A stretch of DNA of 64,000 bases from Idiomarina sp. (GTDB lineage: Bacteria; Pseudomonadota; Gammaproteobacteria; Enterobacterales; Alteromonadaceae), in the NCBI GenBank assembly GCA_020831965.1, contig JAFIFP010000010.1:1-64000 (forward strand), given 5' to 3'. The notes beneath the pieces were generated by a model. It had not been told where the DNA came from. It saw only the letters and a program-made list of their open reading frames with translations, and did no database searches. The translations under genes were made by a program, and so were the position numbers. Below are positions 22,341 to 35,632 of this stretch, piece by piece; positions within the stretch are counted from its first letter, which is position 1, and every line of letters begins with the position of its first letter.

Positions 22341-23783
22341 ATGGCTAAGAAGGTTTTTATTAAAACGTGGGGCTGCCAAATGAACGAATATGATTCGGGC
22401 AAAATGGCTGATCTACTTCATGCACAACTGGGTTACGAGCCTGCAGCGGAAGCTGAAGAGGCAGACCTGATCCTGTTGAATACCTGCTCCATTCGTGAAA
22501 AAGCGCAAGAGAAAGTATTTCACCAACTCGGCCGCTGGAAGCTGTTGAAGCAATCCAAGCCCGACCTGGTAATTGGTGTTGGCGGCTGTGTTGCTTCCCA
22601 AGAAGGTGACGCAATTCGTGAACGTGCGCCTTTCGTTGACTTAGTCTTCGGACCGCAAACCTTACATCGCCTTCCTGCTATGCTCGCGCAGCTGCAAGCC
22701 GGTGAAGGTTCAGTCGTCGACGTGTCCTTCCCTGAAATCGAAAAATTCGACCGTTTACCTGATCCTGTGGCGGATGGCCCTTCGGCCTTCGTCTCCATTA
22801 TGGAAGGTTGTAGTAAGTATTGTACCTTCTGCGTGGTGCCTTACACCCGCGGCGAAGAAGTCAGTCGTCCAGTGGATGACGTGTTGTACGAAATTGCCCA
22901 GCTCGCGGAACAAGGCGTGCGGGAAGTCAATTTGCTTGGCCAAAACGTAAATGCTTATCGTGGTGACTACTACGATGGCGCAATCTGTACTTTTGCTGAA
23001 TTACTGCACTTGGTTGCAGCTATTGATGGTATTGACCGTATCCGCTACACCACGTCGCATCCAGTGGAATTCACGGACGACATTATTGCCGCCTACGAAA
23101 CAATTCCAGAACTGGTGAGTCACCTACATTTGCCAGTGCAAAGCGGATCAGACCGTGTCTTGGCACTCATGAAGCGTGGCCACACCGCTCTTGAGTACAA
23201 ATCACAAATTCGTAAATTGAAGAAAGTGCGTCCAAACATCGCCATGTCCTCAGACTTTATTATCGGCTTCCCCGGAGAAACCGATGACGACTTCCAGCGC
23301 ACTATGGATCTGATTCAAGCGATCGACTTTGACCTGAGCTTCAGCTTCATTTATAGCGCCCGCCCTGGTACGCCAGCAGCGGATTTACCGGATGATGTGA
23401 CTGAAGACGCGAAGAAAGAGCGTTTGTATATTCTACAGAACCGGATTAACCAGCAGGCACAGCGTCATGCACGCCAAATGCTAGACACCGAGCAACGAAT
23501 TTTAGTTATCGGCCCGTCGAAGAAGAATCCAATGGAACTGGCCGGCCGTACCGAGAACAATCGCGTGGTGAATTTTGAAGGTCGCCCCGATATGATCGGG
23601 CGTTTCGTTGATGTAAAAATTACCGAAGCACTTCCGAACTCATTACGTGGTGTAGTGATTCGTGAAGAAGCAGAGATGGGCTTACGCGTGAATACCTCGC
23701 CACAGGCTATCCTGCAACGTCAGGCCCCTGAAATCGCAGCAGAGCAACCCGATACCACGGGTGTAATGCACTTTACGCCGTAA
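22341..23783 (+). CDS. miaB: tRNA-2-methylthio-N6-isopentenyladenosine synthase
   Basis: A 480-residue radical-SAM methylthiotransferase that thiomethylates position 37 of tRNAs reading UNN codons. The N-terminal UPF0004 domain has [24 protein letters not shown] and GGCVASQ (three Cys for the second cluster); the radical-SAM motif is [11 protein letters not shown]; a TRAM domain ends the protein. The ATG at 22341 gives the family N terminus; a GTG four codons upstream is less likely. Together with the tRNA operon it keeps E. coli-like neighbours. Confidence 0.96.
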   Translation: MAKKVFIKTWGCQMNEYDSGKMADLLHAQLGYEPAAEAEEADLILLNTCSIREKAQEKVFHQLGRWKLLKQSKPDLVIGVGGCVASQEGDAIRERAPFVDLVFGPQTLHRLPAMLAQLQAGEGSVVDVSFPEIEKFDRLPDPVADGPSAFVSIMEGCSKYCTFCVVPYTRGEEVSRPVDDVLYEIAQLAEQGVREVNLLGQNVNAYRGDYYDGAICTFAELLHLVAAIDGIDRIRYTTSHPVEFTDDIIAAYETIPELVSHLHLPVQSGSDRVLALMKRGHTALEYKSQIRKLKKVRPNIAMSSDFIIGFPGETDDDFQRTMDLIQAIDFDLSFSFIYSARPGTPAADLPDDVTEDAKKERLYILQNRINQQAQRHARQMLDTEQRILVIGPSKKNPMELAGRTENNRVVNFEGRPDMIGRFVDVKITEALPNSLRGVVIREEAEMGLRVNTSPQAILQRQAPEIAAEQPDTTGVMHFTP

Positions 23784-23799
23784 CAATCGGAGAGTTTGG

Positions 23800-24822
23800 T
23801 TGAGCACGTCAACAAGTACTTTTGAGTTATATCTAGAGCCCGCAGACAGTAAACGCATTGCGAGTTTATGCGGGCCGTTCGACGAGAACATCCGTCACTT
23901 AGAACGTCGACTGGGTGTCGAAGTGAGCTACCGCGATAACCATTTTATGATTATCGGTCACAACGACGGCATTACCGCGACCACCAAAATCCTTAAAGAT
24001 CTCTATATCGAGACCGCGCCTATGCGTGGCCGTCAACAAGTCATTGAACCCGATCAAGTTCACATGGCTATTCAGGAAAGCAAAGCGCTTGAGCAAGACT
24101 TCACCCCTGATGATGACAAACAAAGTGTCATCAAGACCAAACGCGGGTTAGTGAAGCCGCGTAACAAGAACCAACAAGATTACGTGCGCGCCATGATGGT
24201 GCATGACATCAATTTTGGTATTGGGCCAGCAGGCACAGGAAAAACCTACCTCGCTGTAGCTGCTGCGGTGGACGCACTCGAACGGCAAGAAGTACGGCGT
24301 ATTTTGCTAACCCGTCCGGCGGTTGAAGCCGGTGAAAAACTCGGCTTTTTACCGGGTGACCTCGCACAGAAAGTCGACCCTTATTTACGCCCGCTCTACG
24401 ACGCCTTATTTGAAATGCTAGGCTTCGAGAAGGTCGAGAAACTTCTTGAGCGCAATGTGATTGAAGTTGCGCCACTCGCATATATGCGTGGTCGCACACT
24501 CAACGACGCCTTTATTATTTTGGATGAAAGCCAGAACACCACACCGGAACAAATGAAAATGTTCCTTACGCGGATTGGTTTTAATTCAAAAGCGGTCATC
24601 ACCGGCGACATTACCCAGATTGATCTCCCCCGCGGACAACGCTCTGGCCTGCGCCAAGCGATCGAAATTCTGCATGATGTTGACGACATCAGTTTCACGT
24701 TCTTCAATGCTGCCGACGTGGTTCGCCATCCGGTAGTGCAGCGTGTGGTGCAAGCCTACGAAGTATTCGACCGGAAGAAGAAAGAACAAAACTCTGAGGC
24801 CAGTCGTGACCATCACAATTGA
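23800..24822 (+). CDS. ybeZ: PhoH-like ATPase YbeZ
   Basis: A 340-residue protein. After an N-terminal KH-like part it has the PhoH P-loop [19 protein letters not shown], then [34 protein letters not shown] (Walker B) and GDITQIDLP. It works with YbeY in RNA metabolism and is always next to it. The start is TTG preceded by CGGAGAG. The end overlaps the ybeY start by 17 bases. Confidence 0.95.
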   Translation: MSTSTSTFELYLEPADSKRIASLCGPFDENIRHLERRLGVEVSYRDNHFMIIGHNDGITATTKILKDLYIETAPMRGRQQVIEPDQVHMAIQESKALEQDFTPDDDKQSVIKTKRGLVKPRNKNQQDYVRAMMVHDINFGIGPAGTGKTYLAVAAAVDALERQEVRRILLTRPAVEAGEKLGFLPGDLAQKVDPYLRPLYDALFEMLGFEKVEKLLERNVIEVAPLAYMRGRTLNDAFIILDESQNTTPEQMKMFLTRIGFNSKAVITGDITQIDLPRGQRSGLRQAIEILHDVDDISFTFFNAADVVRHPVVQRVVQAYEVFDRKKKEQNSEASRDHHN

Positions 24823-25294
24823 TATTCAGCACGCCTGTGACGGCCCAGTGCCCAGTGACCATGAACTGACTCACTGGGCTTCTAGCGCACTTCAGGCACT
24901 GCAAGTTGAAGACGCTGAAATGACCATTCGCATGGTCTCTACCGAAGAAAGCCAAGCGCTGAATCACACCTACCGGCAGAAAGACAAGCCAACCAATGTC
25001 TTGTCGTTTCCATTTGAAAGTGACATACCACTCGATCTGCCTTTACTCGGTGATTTGGTCATTTGTGCTCAGGTTGTAGAACAAGAAGCCGATGAACAGA
25101 ATAAACCTGTCGCCAACCATTGGGCGCATATGGTTGTTCATGGCACCTTGCATTTGCTAGGTTATGACCATATAAACGACGAAGAGGCTGCCGAAATGGA
25201 GCAGCTCGAAACTCAAATTCTCGCATCTTTTAACATGCCCGATCCGTATCAGCCGGTAAACCCGCCCCTGAGCGCCTCGGAACAAGGAGACTGA
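24806..25294 (+). CDS. ybeY: Endoribonuclease YbeY
   Basis: A 162-residue zinc enzyme in 16S rRNA maturation and ribosome quality control. The signature [15 protein letters not shown] carries three metal-binding His; [10 protein letters not shown] is the conserved N-terminal loop. The GTG at 24806 is chosen because GAGG lies 5 bases upstream and the family N terminus begins here (VTITIDIQ). It overlaps ybeZ, so translation is coupled. Confidence 0.95.
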   Translation: MTITIDIQHACDGPVPSDHELTHWASSALQALQVEDAEMTIRMVSTEESQALNHTYRQKDKPTNVLSFPFESDIPLDLPLLGDLVICAQVVEQEADEQNKPVANHWAHMVVHGTLHLLGYDHINDEEAAEMEQLETQILASFNMPDPYQPVNPPLSASEQGD

Positions 25295-25301
25295 TCACCG
25301 C

Positions 25302-26174
25302 ATGAGCGATGACAACCCCCCGTCGAGTCCCAGTCCGTATAGACGTTCATGGGCCAGCCGGTTATTACAAAGCTTCACTGGTGAACCCAATACCCGTGAG
25401 GAACTGGTAGACCTCATTCAAGACGCTGAAAGTCGCGACTTGATAGACCTCGACACCAAGGAAATGATTGAAGGTGTGCTCGATGTAGCGGAATTGAAAG
25501 TTCGCGACATTATGATTCCACGCTCCCAAATGGTCACTATAGATAAGAATCAAGCTGTCACCGAGTTCTTACCCATAGTGATAGAGACTCAACATTCCCG
25601 TTATCCTGTGGTCAGCGAGAACAAAGACCATATTGAAGGCATCTTACTGGCCAAGGATCTCCTCCCCTATGGGTTTGGCATGTCTGAAGAGCCCTTTTCA
25701 ATTGAAGCCGTGATGCGCCCTGCAGTGATTGTTCCGGAGAGTAAACGGGTTGATGCACTCCTCAAAGAATTTCGCTCCAAACGCTACCACATGGCCATTG
25801 TGGTGGACGAGTACGGCGGAGTTTCAGGCCTAGTAACCATTGAAGACGTGTTGGAAGAAATTGTTGGTGATATCGAGGACGAGACGGACGACGAAGAAAG
25901 CCGTTCTAATATTCGCCGAATCAGTTCAAGCCGTTATTCAGTGAAAGCACTGACACCCATCGAAGACTTCAACGACTACTTACACTCGGATTTTCCAGAC
26001 GAAGAGCACGACACTGTGGGTGGTTTAGTGTCACAAGCCTTTGGCCATTTACCCGAAGTTGGCGAAGCAGTCACCATCGGCCAGTATCAATTCAAAGTCA
26101 CAGGAGCTGACCGCAGACGTATTCAGCAACTTCAAGTGACCGAATTAAGTTCTGTTGACGCCGATACGGACTAA
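25302..26174 (+). CDS. ybeX: CorC/HlyC-family protein (YbeX)
   Basis: A 290-residue cytosolic protein: [17 protein letters not shown] opens the first CBS domain, [20 protein letters not shown] closes the second, and the C-terminal CorC_HlyC domain follows ([15 protein letters not shown]). Long called a magnesium/cobalt efflux factor, it has more recently been tied to ribosome metabolism, which fits its constant place between ybeY and lnt. It starts 7 bases after ybeY. Confidence 0.93.
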   Translation: MSDDNPPSSPSPYRRSWASRLLQSFTGEPNTREELVDLIQDAESRDLIDLDTKEMIEGVLDVAELKVRDIMIPRSQMVTIDKNQAVTEFLPIVIETQHSRYPVVSENKDHIEGILLAKDLLPYGFGMSEEPFSIEAVMRPAVIVPESKRVDALLKEFRSKRYHMAIVVDEYGGVSGLVTIEDVLEEIVGDIEDETDDEESRSNIRRISSSRYSVKALTPIEDFNDYLHSDFPDEEHDTVGGLVSQAFGHLPEVGEAVTIGQYQFKVTGADRRRIQQLQVTELSSVDADTD

Positions 26175-26177
26175 TCA

Positions 26178-27701
26178 ATGCTCACCCGTTGGTTAAACAA
26201 TCCTAAGTATCGCAATGGCGCCGCCTTCATCAGTGGCGCACTGCTGTTGTTTGCCTATGCCCCTTTTCATTGGGGTTGGATTACCCCTTTCTTACTCGCC
26301 ATATTCCTACTTTTACTCGTGCGCGCACAAAGTGCGAAGCAAGCAGCCTGGACCGGATTTTGGTTCGGTTTTGGCTGGTTTGGTACGGGTATCAGTTGGG
26401 TCTTTGTCAGCATCGATCAGTTTGGTGGCCTGCCACTTGTTGCTTCGGTCGGGCTGATGGTGCTGCTCTGTGCCTACTTAGCACTTTATCCCGCCCTTGC
26501 GGGGTGGCTATGGTTCCGTGCGAGAACTTTTACCGCTGGATATCACCTGTTCCTTTTCCCGCTTATCTGGTTGCTCACGGAATTCTTGCGGGGCTGGGTC
26601 CTGACAGGGTTCCCTTGGCTCAGTGTGGGCTATACCCAGACGGATCTCACGCTAGGGGCATTAGCGCCCCATATTGGCGAAACTGGCATTACGGTATTGC
26701 TTTGGGTCACTGCAATTGCGCTGGCCACGCTCATTCTGCGGCGGCGCCCAGAGTGGCTTGCGGTACCTTTGCTCGTGTATAGCGCGGGTTTAGTCAGTAG
26801 CTATATCAACCCGATGCAGCCCACGGGTGAATTTAAGCAGGTGGCGCTGGTTCAGGGAAACATTTTGCAGGACTTGAAATGGGACAGCGCCCAAGAATGG
26901 CCTAACTTCATGACCTATCAGGACTTGTCACGGCCCTATTACCGCACCCACGACATTATTGTTTGGCCAGAGTCTGCCATTACCTTTATTGAGCCTTTCG
27001 CCCAAGCCCCATTGCGTGATTTAGATCATCGCGCCCGTAGTCACGGCACCACCATTATCAGCGGCATCATTGATTACCGGCGCTACACTCGCGAGTACTT
27101 CAACACCATTGTGGTATTTGGTGACCAAGAAGAGCCTTACCGCGATCGTCATCGCAACAGATACCAGAAGCATCACTTATTGCCCATTGGAGAATTCGTA
27201 CCCTTTGAGAATTTTCTGCGACCCGTAGCACCGCTCTTTAACCTGCCAATGTCATCATTCAGTCGAGGACCTCGTTGGCAACCAGACCTAACCGCCAACG
27301 GCGTACAGCTCGCTGCTAACATTTGCTACGAAGTCGCCTTCCCGCGTCTGATTCGCAGCAATATGAAAGACGATACTGACGTGCTTCTGACTGTGAGTAA
27401 CGACTCTTGGTTTGGGGACTCTCATGGCCCACATCAACATTTGCAGATTGCCCAAATGCGCGCAGCTGAGTTAGGCCGCCCCATGCTGCGAGCAACCAAC
27501 AATGGTGTGACTGCAATAATTGACGAGCGTGGACGCGTTTCCAATAAGTTGCCACAGTTCGAGGCAAGCGTACTCAGTGGCACTGTTACCCTAGTTGAAG
27601 GCAACACCTGGTACTACCGCTTCGGTAACCTCAGCGCATGGTTGCTCGCAGGCCTTATTGCCTTGATCAGTCTACGCAGAAGAAAGGCTCAGCGAGCATA
27701 G
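26178..27701 (+). CDS. lnt: Apolipoprotein N-acyltransferase
   Basis: A 507-residue inner-membrane enzyme that adds the third acyl chain to lipoproteins. About six N-terminal membrane helices are followed by a nitrilase-like periplasmic domain and one C-terminal helix. Catalytic triad: Glu in VWPESAITF, Lys in RYQKHHLLPIGEFVPFE and Cys in ANICYEVAFP; SNDSWFGDSHGPHQHLQIA is also conserved. It acts on the lipoproteins encoded nearby, such as LptE, RlpA and NlpI. Three bases separate it from ybeX. Confidence 0.96.
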   Translation: MLTRWLNNPKYRNGAAFISGALLLFAYAPFHWGWITPFLLAIFLLLLVRAQSAKQAAWTGFWFGFGWFGTGISWVFVSIDQFGGLPLVASVGLMVLLCAYLALYPALAGWLWFRARTFTAGYHLFLFPLIWLLTEFLRGWVLTGFPWLSVGYTQTDLTLGALAPHIGETGITVLLWVTAIALATLILRRRPEWLAVPLLVYSAGLVSSYINPMQPTGEFKQVALVQGNILQDLKWDSAQEWPNFMTYQDLSRPYYRTHDIIVWPESAITFIEPFAQAPLRDLDHRARSHGTTIISGIIDYRRYTREYFNTIVVFGDQEEPYRDRHRNRYQKHHLLPIGEFVPFENFLRPVAPLFNLPMSSFSRGPRWQPDLTANGVQLAANICYEVAFPRLIRSNMKDDTDVLLTVSNDSWFGDSHGPHQHLQIAQMRAAELGRPMLRATNNGVTAIIDERGRVSNKLPQFEASVLSGTVTLVEGNTWYYRFGNLSAWLLAGLIALISLRRRKAQRA

Positions 27702-27772
27702 TCAACAGGCTCGAAAGCGGATAAACTTACCTTATCTCTTTTCCCCAATAATTCAGACGAAGGATGTGAATT

Positions 27773-30616
<2,844 letters not shown>

Positions 30617-30617
<1 letters not shown>

Positions 30618-31120
30618 TGTCATATCTTGGTCACCGCCTCACCCAATGGAGTGTCATCGGCTTGATGGCACTTCTATTGAGTGCTTGTGGTTTCCATTTA
30701 CGCGGTGATTTTCAAGTACCTGATGGTTTGACTGAACTCTATGTGGATGCGCCCTCTCGCAGCCAGGCCGCTCGTTTCTTGGAACAAGCGCTCGAACTGC
30801 GCGGTGTTGAAGTTCAAGGCGTAAGCGGTAACATACCGCAAATCCGACTCGAAGAAGACAGCTTAGATCGGCGCATTATGTCCTTGCTCCCTTCAGGACA
30901 AGTGGCGGAATACGAACTCATCTATACCTTACCCGTGACCTTCATTAATGTGGACGGCACAAGTCACAGCCAAACTATTCAATTGTCCCGCGACTATCAG
31001 GACGACCCGAATTTCGCTTTGGCGAAAACACGAGAGTTAGAATTAGTGGTTTCAGAAATGCGTCGTGATGCCGTTCAGCGTATTCTCATTCTCATGAACC
31101 AGTATATTCAGGTGAATTAA
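30617..31120 (+). CDS. lptE: LPS-assembly lipoprotein LptE
   Basis: A 167-residue protein, an outer-membrane lipoprotein that plugs LptD and delivers LPS. The signal ends in lipobox LLSAC (Cys near 24), followed by the family start GFHLRGDFQVP. It lies between leuS and holA as in E. coli, with one-base-type TAATG overlaps on both sides, so it is translated from the leuS message. Confidence 0.94.
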
Positions 31121-32196
31121 TGCAGATTCGCGCTGAGCAAATTGAAAAAACGCTTGAGCGCGGCATCGCGCCAGTTTACCTCTTGTTTGGTGATGAGCCT
31201 TTTCTAGTTCAGCAAGCCCTCGACCAATTGCGTGCTGCGCTTCGAAACGCGGGTTTCGATGAACGCATTCGATTAGTACAAGACAAAACTTTCCAGTGGG
31301 CTGAACTGCGTAACCAAGGTCAGACTCAGTCGCTGTTCTCGAGCCAACAACTCATCGAACTTGAGCTGCCTGACGCCAGCCCTGGCAAAGAAGGTGGCGC
31401 GGCCCTCAACGAATTCCTTGAGCATCAATCTCCGGATCAGGTACTGCTAATTCACGGCCCGAAAATCACTAAGCAAAGCCAAGGTACCAAGTGGTTTAAG
31501 TCCCTTGAGAAAGTGGGTGTATTTGTTCCTATTTATGCGCCAAGCAAAGACCAGCTACCGGCTTATGTGCGGCAACGTGCCAGTCATCATGGTGTCAACC
31601 TTGCACCAGACGCGGTCGACCTCTTGTCCTTGTGGTTCGAAGGGAACTTACTTGCGCTCGATCAGGAACTGATGAAATTAAGCCTGCAACAAGAAGGCCG
31701 CGAGCATCCTTGGCATGCCACCGATCTCGAAGCTGCAAGCTCTGACCAAAGTCGTTATGACATTTTTATGTTGCGCGATGCCTTGGTTGCCGGTGAGCTG
31801 CAACGTTATCTGCATTGCCTTGAGCGCCTCCATGAAACGGGGACCGAACCAGTGCTGATGCTTTGGACGTTAAGCAAGCTGCAGCAAGCTTTGGACGCTA
31901 TGGCGCGAGCCATTGGGCAACAGCAACCATTGAACACTATCTTTCGCAACGAACGTATTTGGCCGCAGCAGCAAGGGAATTATGAACGCCTCGCTCGCCA
32001 ATACTCCTTGCCGCTCAATGCGCAACTTGTCACTTTACTCGAACGAGCTGAGTATTCCATAAAGCGCGAAAGTGGCGAGTCAACGATGGTGCTATTTGCC
32101 CATTTTGGTATTGCCTTATTACGCCCTAATCAACGCGAAAATTTACTGCCCTTTTGTCATGCCACACCTAACTTCAACAGCATGTATGCCGGCTAA
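31120..32196 (+). CDS. holA: DNA polymerase III delta subunit
   Basis: A 358-residue clamp-loader subunit that opens the beta ring. The N terminus has PVYLLFGDEPFLVQQALDQLR, the usual GDEPxLxxE-like region, and the middle contains the AAA-lid part and DIFMLRDALVAGELQR. Delta binds no ATP, and no P-loop is present. It overlaps lptE by one base and nadD by 11 bases. Confidence 0.94.
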   Translation: MQIRAEQIEKTLERGIAPVYLLFGDEPFLVQQALDQLRAALRNAGFDERIRLVQDKTFQWAELRNQGQTQSLFSSQQLIELELPDASPGKEGGAALNEFLEHQSPDQVLLIHGPKITKQSQGTKWFKSLEKVGVFVPIYAPSKDQLPAYVRQRASHHGVNLAPDAVDLLSLWFEGNLLALDQELMKLSLQQEGREHPWHATDLEAASSDQSRYDIFMLRDALVAGELQRYLHCLERLHETGTEPVLMLWTLSKLQQALDAMARAIGQQQPLNTIFRNERIWPQQQGNYERLARQYSLPLNAQLVTLLERAEYSIKRESGESTMVLFAHFGIALLRPNQRENLLPFCHATPNFNSMYAG

Positions 32197-32830
32197 CGCG
32201 ATCGCCCTCTTTGGTGGCACCTTCGACCCGGTACACCAAGGCCATATTTTGCCACTCCTAGAACTTGCTGATCAGTTTCACTGGCAAGAGATACATTTGC
32301 TCCCGACGTTCGCGCCACCACATCGTCCACAACCGGAAGCTTCCCACCAGCAACGTCTTACGATGTTGCAGTTAGCATGTCAGCAAGATCCGCGGCTCAA
32401 GGTAAATGATTGGGAACTGCGCACCGCCGAGCCATCACGTACCATTCGAACCTTACGCTATTTTCGCGACAGCTTTCCTCAGCAGCCGATTTACTTCGTG
32501 ATGGGCATGGATAGCTTAGTTCAGCTCGATCAGTGGCTCGATTGGCAGCAACTGACAGATTATGCACATCTCGTCGCCCTGCCGCGTCCTGACTATTACC
32601 TCGACGATGCCAGTGCAACCTTGCACGACTGGCTTGCGAGCCGAATCTGCAAAGTGGGCGAGGAGCACGGGCTTGCTGGCCAGGTTCTCCTTCCAGAAAC
32701 CTGCTTACAGGACATCTCTGCTACCGAAATTCGTCAGTGGTTTGCAGAGCACCCTCACCACGACGAAACACCCCACTTTCTCGATGCCGCCGTTTTTCGC
32801 TATATTCACGAACAGAATCTCTATCGTTAG
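32186..32830 (+). CDS. nadD: Nicotinate-mononucleotide adenylyltransferase
   Basis: A 214-residue NAD-biosynthesis enzyme. IALFGGTFDPVHQGHI contains the nucleotidyltransferase HxGH, and ISATEIRQW is the C-terminal SxTxIR motif. The ATG at 32186 is chosen because it places the GGTFDPVH motif about 10 residues in, as in homologues. It starts inside the end of holA with no separate ribosome site, so coupling is likely. Confidence 0.93.
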   Translation: MPANAIALFGGTFDPVHQGHILPLLELADQFHWQEIHLLPTFAPPHRPQPEASHQQRLTMLQLACQQDPRLKVNDWELRTAEPSRTIRTLRYFRDSFPQQPIYFVMGMDSLVQLDQWLDWQQLTDYAHLVALPRPDYYLDDASATLHDWLASRICKVGEEHGLAGQVLLPETCLQDISATEIRQWFAEHPHHDETPHFLDAAVFRYIHEQNLYR

Positions 32831-32894
32831 CTGCCGAGACAGGGAACTCATGGTAAACTTTACAGGTCATACCCACTAACGGAGAACGTGAGCA

Positions 32895-33218
32895 TTGCAA
32901 GCAGAAGAATTACGTAACTTTATTGTCGATAAAGTAGAAGATTTAAAAGCCCGAGATATCGTCGTTATGGACATCAGAAAGAAATCTGATGTAACCGACT
33001 TTCTATTGATATGCTCTGGAAATTCAAAGACTCACGTTCGTAGTATTGCGAATCATGTAGCCACTGAAGCCAAACAGGCTGGCATTACGGCCATTGGTAT
33101 TGAAGGTGAGTTAGATTCAGAGTGGGTGCTAGTCGACTTCGGTGACTTAGTCGTGCATATCATGCAAGACGCCACTCGCGACTTTTACCAACTCGAGAAA
33201 TTGTGGGGACATCCCTAG
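32895..33218 (+). CDS. rsfS: Ribosome silencing factor RsfS
   Basis: A 107-residue protein that binds L14 and blocks subunit joining in starvation. Family landmarks: DLKARDIVVMDI, VTDFLLICSGNSKTHVRSIA, and GDLVVHIMQDATRDFYQLEKLW. The start is TTG with GGAG 10 bases before; GTG 32888 is out of frame. It is followed 3 bases later by rlmH. Confidence 0.95.
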   Translation: MQAEELRNFIVDKVEDLKARDIVVMDIRKKSDVTDFLLICSGNSKTHVRSIANHVATEAKQAGITAIGIEGELDSEWVLVDFGDLVVHIMQDATRDFYQLEKLWGHP

Positions 33219-33221
33219 AAA

Positions 33222-33692
33222 ATGCGATTACAGCTGATTGCTGTAGGCCAGAAAATGCCCTCGTGGGTCACGGAAGGATTTTCTGAGTACAGCAAACGTT
33301 TTCCGCCAGATATGCCGATGGATCTTGTAGAGATTCCGGCCGGAAAACGAACAAAGAAAGCAGATATACAACGTTTGACTGATCGTGAAGGCGAACTCAT
33401 GCTCAACGCGGTTAATCGACAAGCACGCATCGTGACTCTGGAAGTGAACGGCAAACCTTGGGACACACATCAGCTCGCAAAGCGTATGGAAGCTTGGCAG
33501 CATGATGGTCGTGATGTCGCCTTTTTGATTGGCGGCCCCGAGGGACTCTCTTCTGCTTGCCAAAGCGCAAGCGAAGAACGCTGGTCACTGTCGCCCTTAA
33601 CGTTACCCCATCCCATGGTTCGGGTCGTTATGGCTGAGGCACTCTTTCGAGCCTGGAGTTTACTAAACAATCATCCATACCATCGCGAATAA
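33222..33692 (+). CDS. rlmH: 23S rRNA pseudouridine-1915 N3-methyltransferase
   Basis: A 156-residue SPOUT methyltransferase. [16 protein letters not shown] begins the family; [12 protein letters not shown] and the C-terminal [20 protein letters not shown] form the trefoil-knot SAM site. It lies between rsfS and mrdA, the standard order. Confidence 0.96.
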   Translation: MRLQLIAVGQKMPSWVTEGFSEYSKRFPPDMPMDLVEIPAGKRTKKADIQRLTDREGELMLNAVNRQARIVTLEVNGKPWDTHQLAKRMEAWQHDGRDVAFLIGGPEGLSSACQSASEERWSLSPLTLPHPMVRVVMAEALFRAWSLLNNHPYHRE

Positions 33693-33694
33693 TA

Positions 33695-35632
33695 ATGATA
33701 AGAAAACGCGTACCCATAAGAGACCACCAAGCAGAAGCACAGCTCTTCTTCCGCCGTGCCGTTTTTTGTATGGTCTTGGTCACTGTTGTTTTCATGATCC
33801 TGCTGTCCAATCTCTATCGCCTGCAGGTTACTGGCTTTCAAGAGTTTCAAACTCGCTCTAACTCAAACCGCATCACCGTGCTACCTGTCGCCCCAAATCG
33901 CGGGTTAATCATGGATCGCAATGGCGAACTGCTTGCCGAGAACATCCCTGTCTACAGCCTAGAGGTCATTCCCGAAGAAGTCCGTAATTTGGCTGAACGA
34001 CTCCAAGCCGTTTCCGAATTACTCGACATTGAACCCGGTGATATTGATCAGTTTGTGCGCCAAGCGCGAATTTCACGCCGCTTTCCACAGCTTTCCTTTG
34101 CCGACAACCTGACGGAAGAACAAGTGGCCCGCTTTGCGGTAAATCAGCATCAGTTTCCAGGATTTTCTGTCGAAGCACGGTTGCAGCGCCACTACCCCCA
34201 TGGCGAACTCTTTACGCATGCCATTGGCTATGTCGGCCGCATTAATCAACAGGACGTCATTCGACTGCGCGAGCAAGAGCAGTATGCGAATTACGCAGCG
34301 ACGCGAACCATCGGTAAACTGGGTATTGAACGCTATTATGAAGACGTACTGCACGGCAAAGTCGGCTACCAAACCGTTGAAGTAAACAACCGGGGCCGTA
34401 TTATTCGCACCCTCGACTTCTCTCCCCCTAGCCCAGGCCGCGATATTTACCTTGAGCTCGACGTTGGGCTACAGCAAGTGGCCAAAGAACAACTGCAAGA
34501 CCGGCGCGGTGCCATTGTGGTACTCGACGCGAACACTGGCGGTGTGTTAGCCATGTACTCCAACCCCAGCTACGACCCAAATTGGTTTGTGGGTGGGATT
34601 TCACGAGACCGTTATAGCAGTCTTACGAGCAACCCCAATAACCCACTCATCAACCGCGCGACGCAGGGGCGCTATCCACCGGCTTCTACAGTTAAACCGC
34701 ATCTGGGCTTACTCGGGCTGATGGATCAGATTGTCACGCCGACGACACGCATTTGGGACCCTGGCTATTACGAAATTCCAGGCGTTGAACGACGCTTTCG
34801 CGACTGGCGGCCGCACGGCCACGGCTGGGTAGATCTGAATAAAGCCATTGTCGAGTCCTGTAATACTTACTATTACGACCTTTCCTTAAAGCTTGGCATC
34901 GATCGGATCAGCGAGTTCATGAGTGAAATTGGCTTTGGGCGACGCACCGGCTTAGACATTCGCGAAGAAAATGCAGCGTTGTTGCCGTCTCGAGACTGGA
35001 AACGGGGACGCTTTGGCGAGCCTTGGTATGCGGGCGAAACGCTCTCCGTAGGTATTGGGCAAAGTTATTGGACGGTTACGCCAATTCAAATGGCGACAAC
35101 AACGCAGGTGTTGGCAACCCAAGGACGTCGGATTGAACCACGCTTATTGAAGGCCACCGAGTCCGCTGAAGGACTTATTTATAATGCGCCGCGCGAACAT
35201 CCTCCCATCATGATTGAGAACACCGAGCATTGGCAAACCGTCAAACAAGCGATGGCGAATACCGTGAGTACCTTACAAGGTACCGCTCATACCGCCTTTC
35301 GTGGTGCGCCCTACCTAGCGGCTGGAAAAACAGGAACGGCGCAAGTCGCGCGCATTGCCGACGACATTGAAGAGCGTCCAGATATTGAGGACGTCGCAGA
35401 ACGATTACGAGATAACGCGACATATATCGGTTATGCCCCCACCACGCGCCCCGAAATTGTGGTCGCTATCGCAATTGAAAACGTCGGCGGCGGCGGTCGC
35501 AATGCGGCGCCTGTCGCACGCGCCTTGATGGACCATTATTTCAAGCATCAGCGTGAAGATGAGCGCCCGCGAACCGCCATTGCACGTTATTTGGTGCAGC
35601 CTGAAACGGAGCTTGCAGATGCAGACCACTGA
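33695..35632 (+). CDS. mrdA: Penicillin-binding protein 2
   Basis: A 645-residue inner-membrane transpeptidase of the elongation complex. One N-terminal helix (VFCMVLVTVVFMILLSNLY), a pedestal domain starting NRGLIMDRNGELLAEN, and the transpeptidase domain with STVK (PASTVKPHL, active Ser), SCN (VESCNTYYY) and KTG (AAGKTGTAQV). It pairs with RodA, whose gene starts inside its last codons. Confidence 0.97.
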   Translation: MIRKRVPIRDHQAEAQLFFRRAVFCMVLVTVVFMILLSNLYRLQVTGFQEFQTRSNSNRITVLPVAPNRGLIMDRNGELLAENIPVYSLEVIPEEVRNLAERLQAVSELLDIEPGDIDQFVRQARISRRFPQLSFADNLTEEQVARFAVNQHQFPGFSVEARLQRHYPHGELFTHAIGYVGRINQQDVIRLREQEQYANYAATRTIGKLGIERYYEDVLHGKVGYQTVEVNNRGRIIRTLDFSPPSPGRDIYLELDVGLQQVAKEQLQDRRGAIVVLDANTGGVLAMYSNPSYDPNWFVGGISRDRYSSLTSNPNNPLINRATQGRYPPASTVKPHLGLLGLMDQIVTPTTRIWDPGYYEIPGVERRFRDWRPHGHGWVDLNKAIVESCNTYYYDLSLKLGIDRISEFMSEIGFGRRTGLDIREENAALLPSRDWKRGRFGEPWYAGETLSVGIGQSYWTVTPIQMATTTQVLATQGRRIEPRLLKATESAEGLIYNAPREHPPIMIENTEHWQTVKQAMANTVSTLQGTAHTAFRGAPYLAAGKTGTAQVARIADDIEERPDIEDVAERLRDNATYIGYAPTTRPEIVVAIAIENVGGGGRNAAPVARALMDHYFKHQREDERPRTAIARYLVQPETELADADH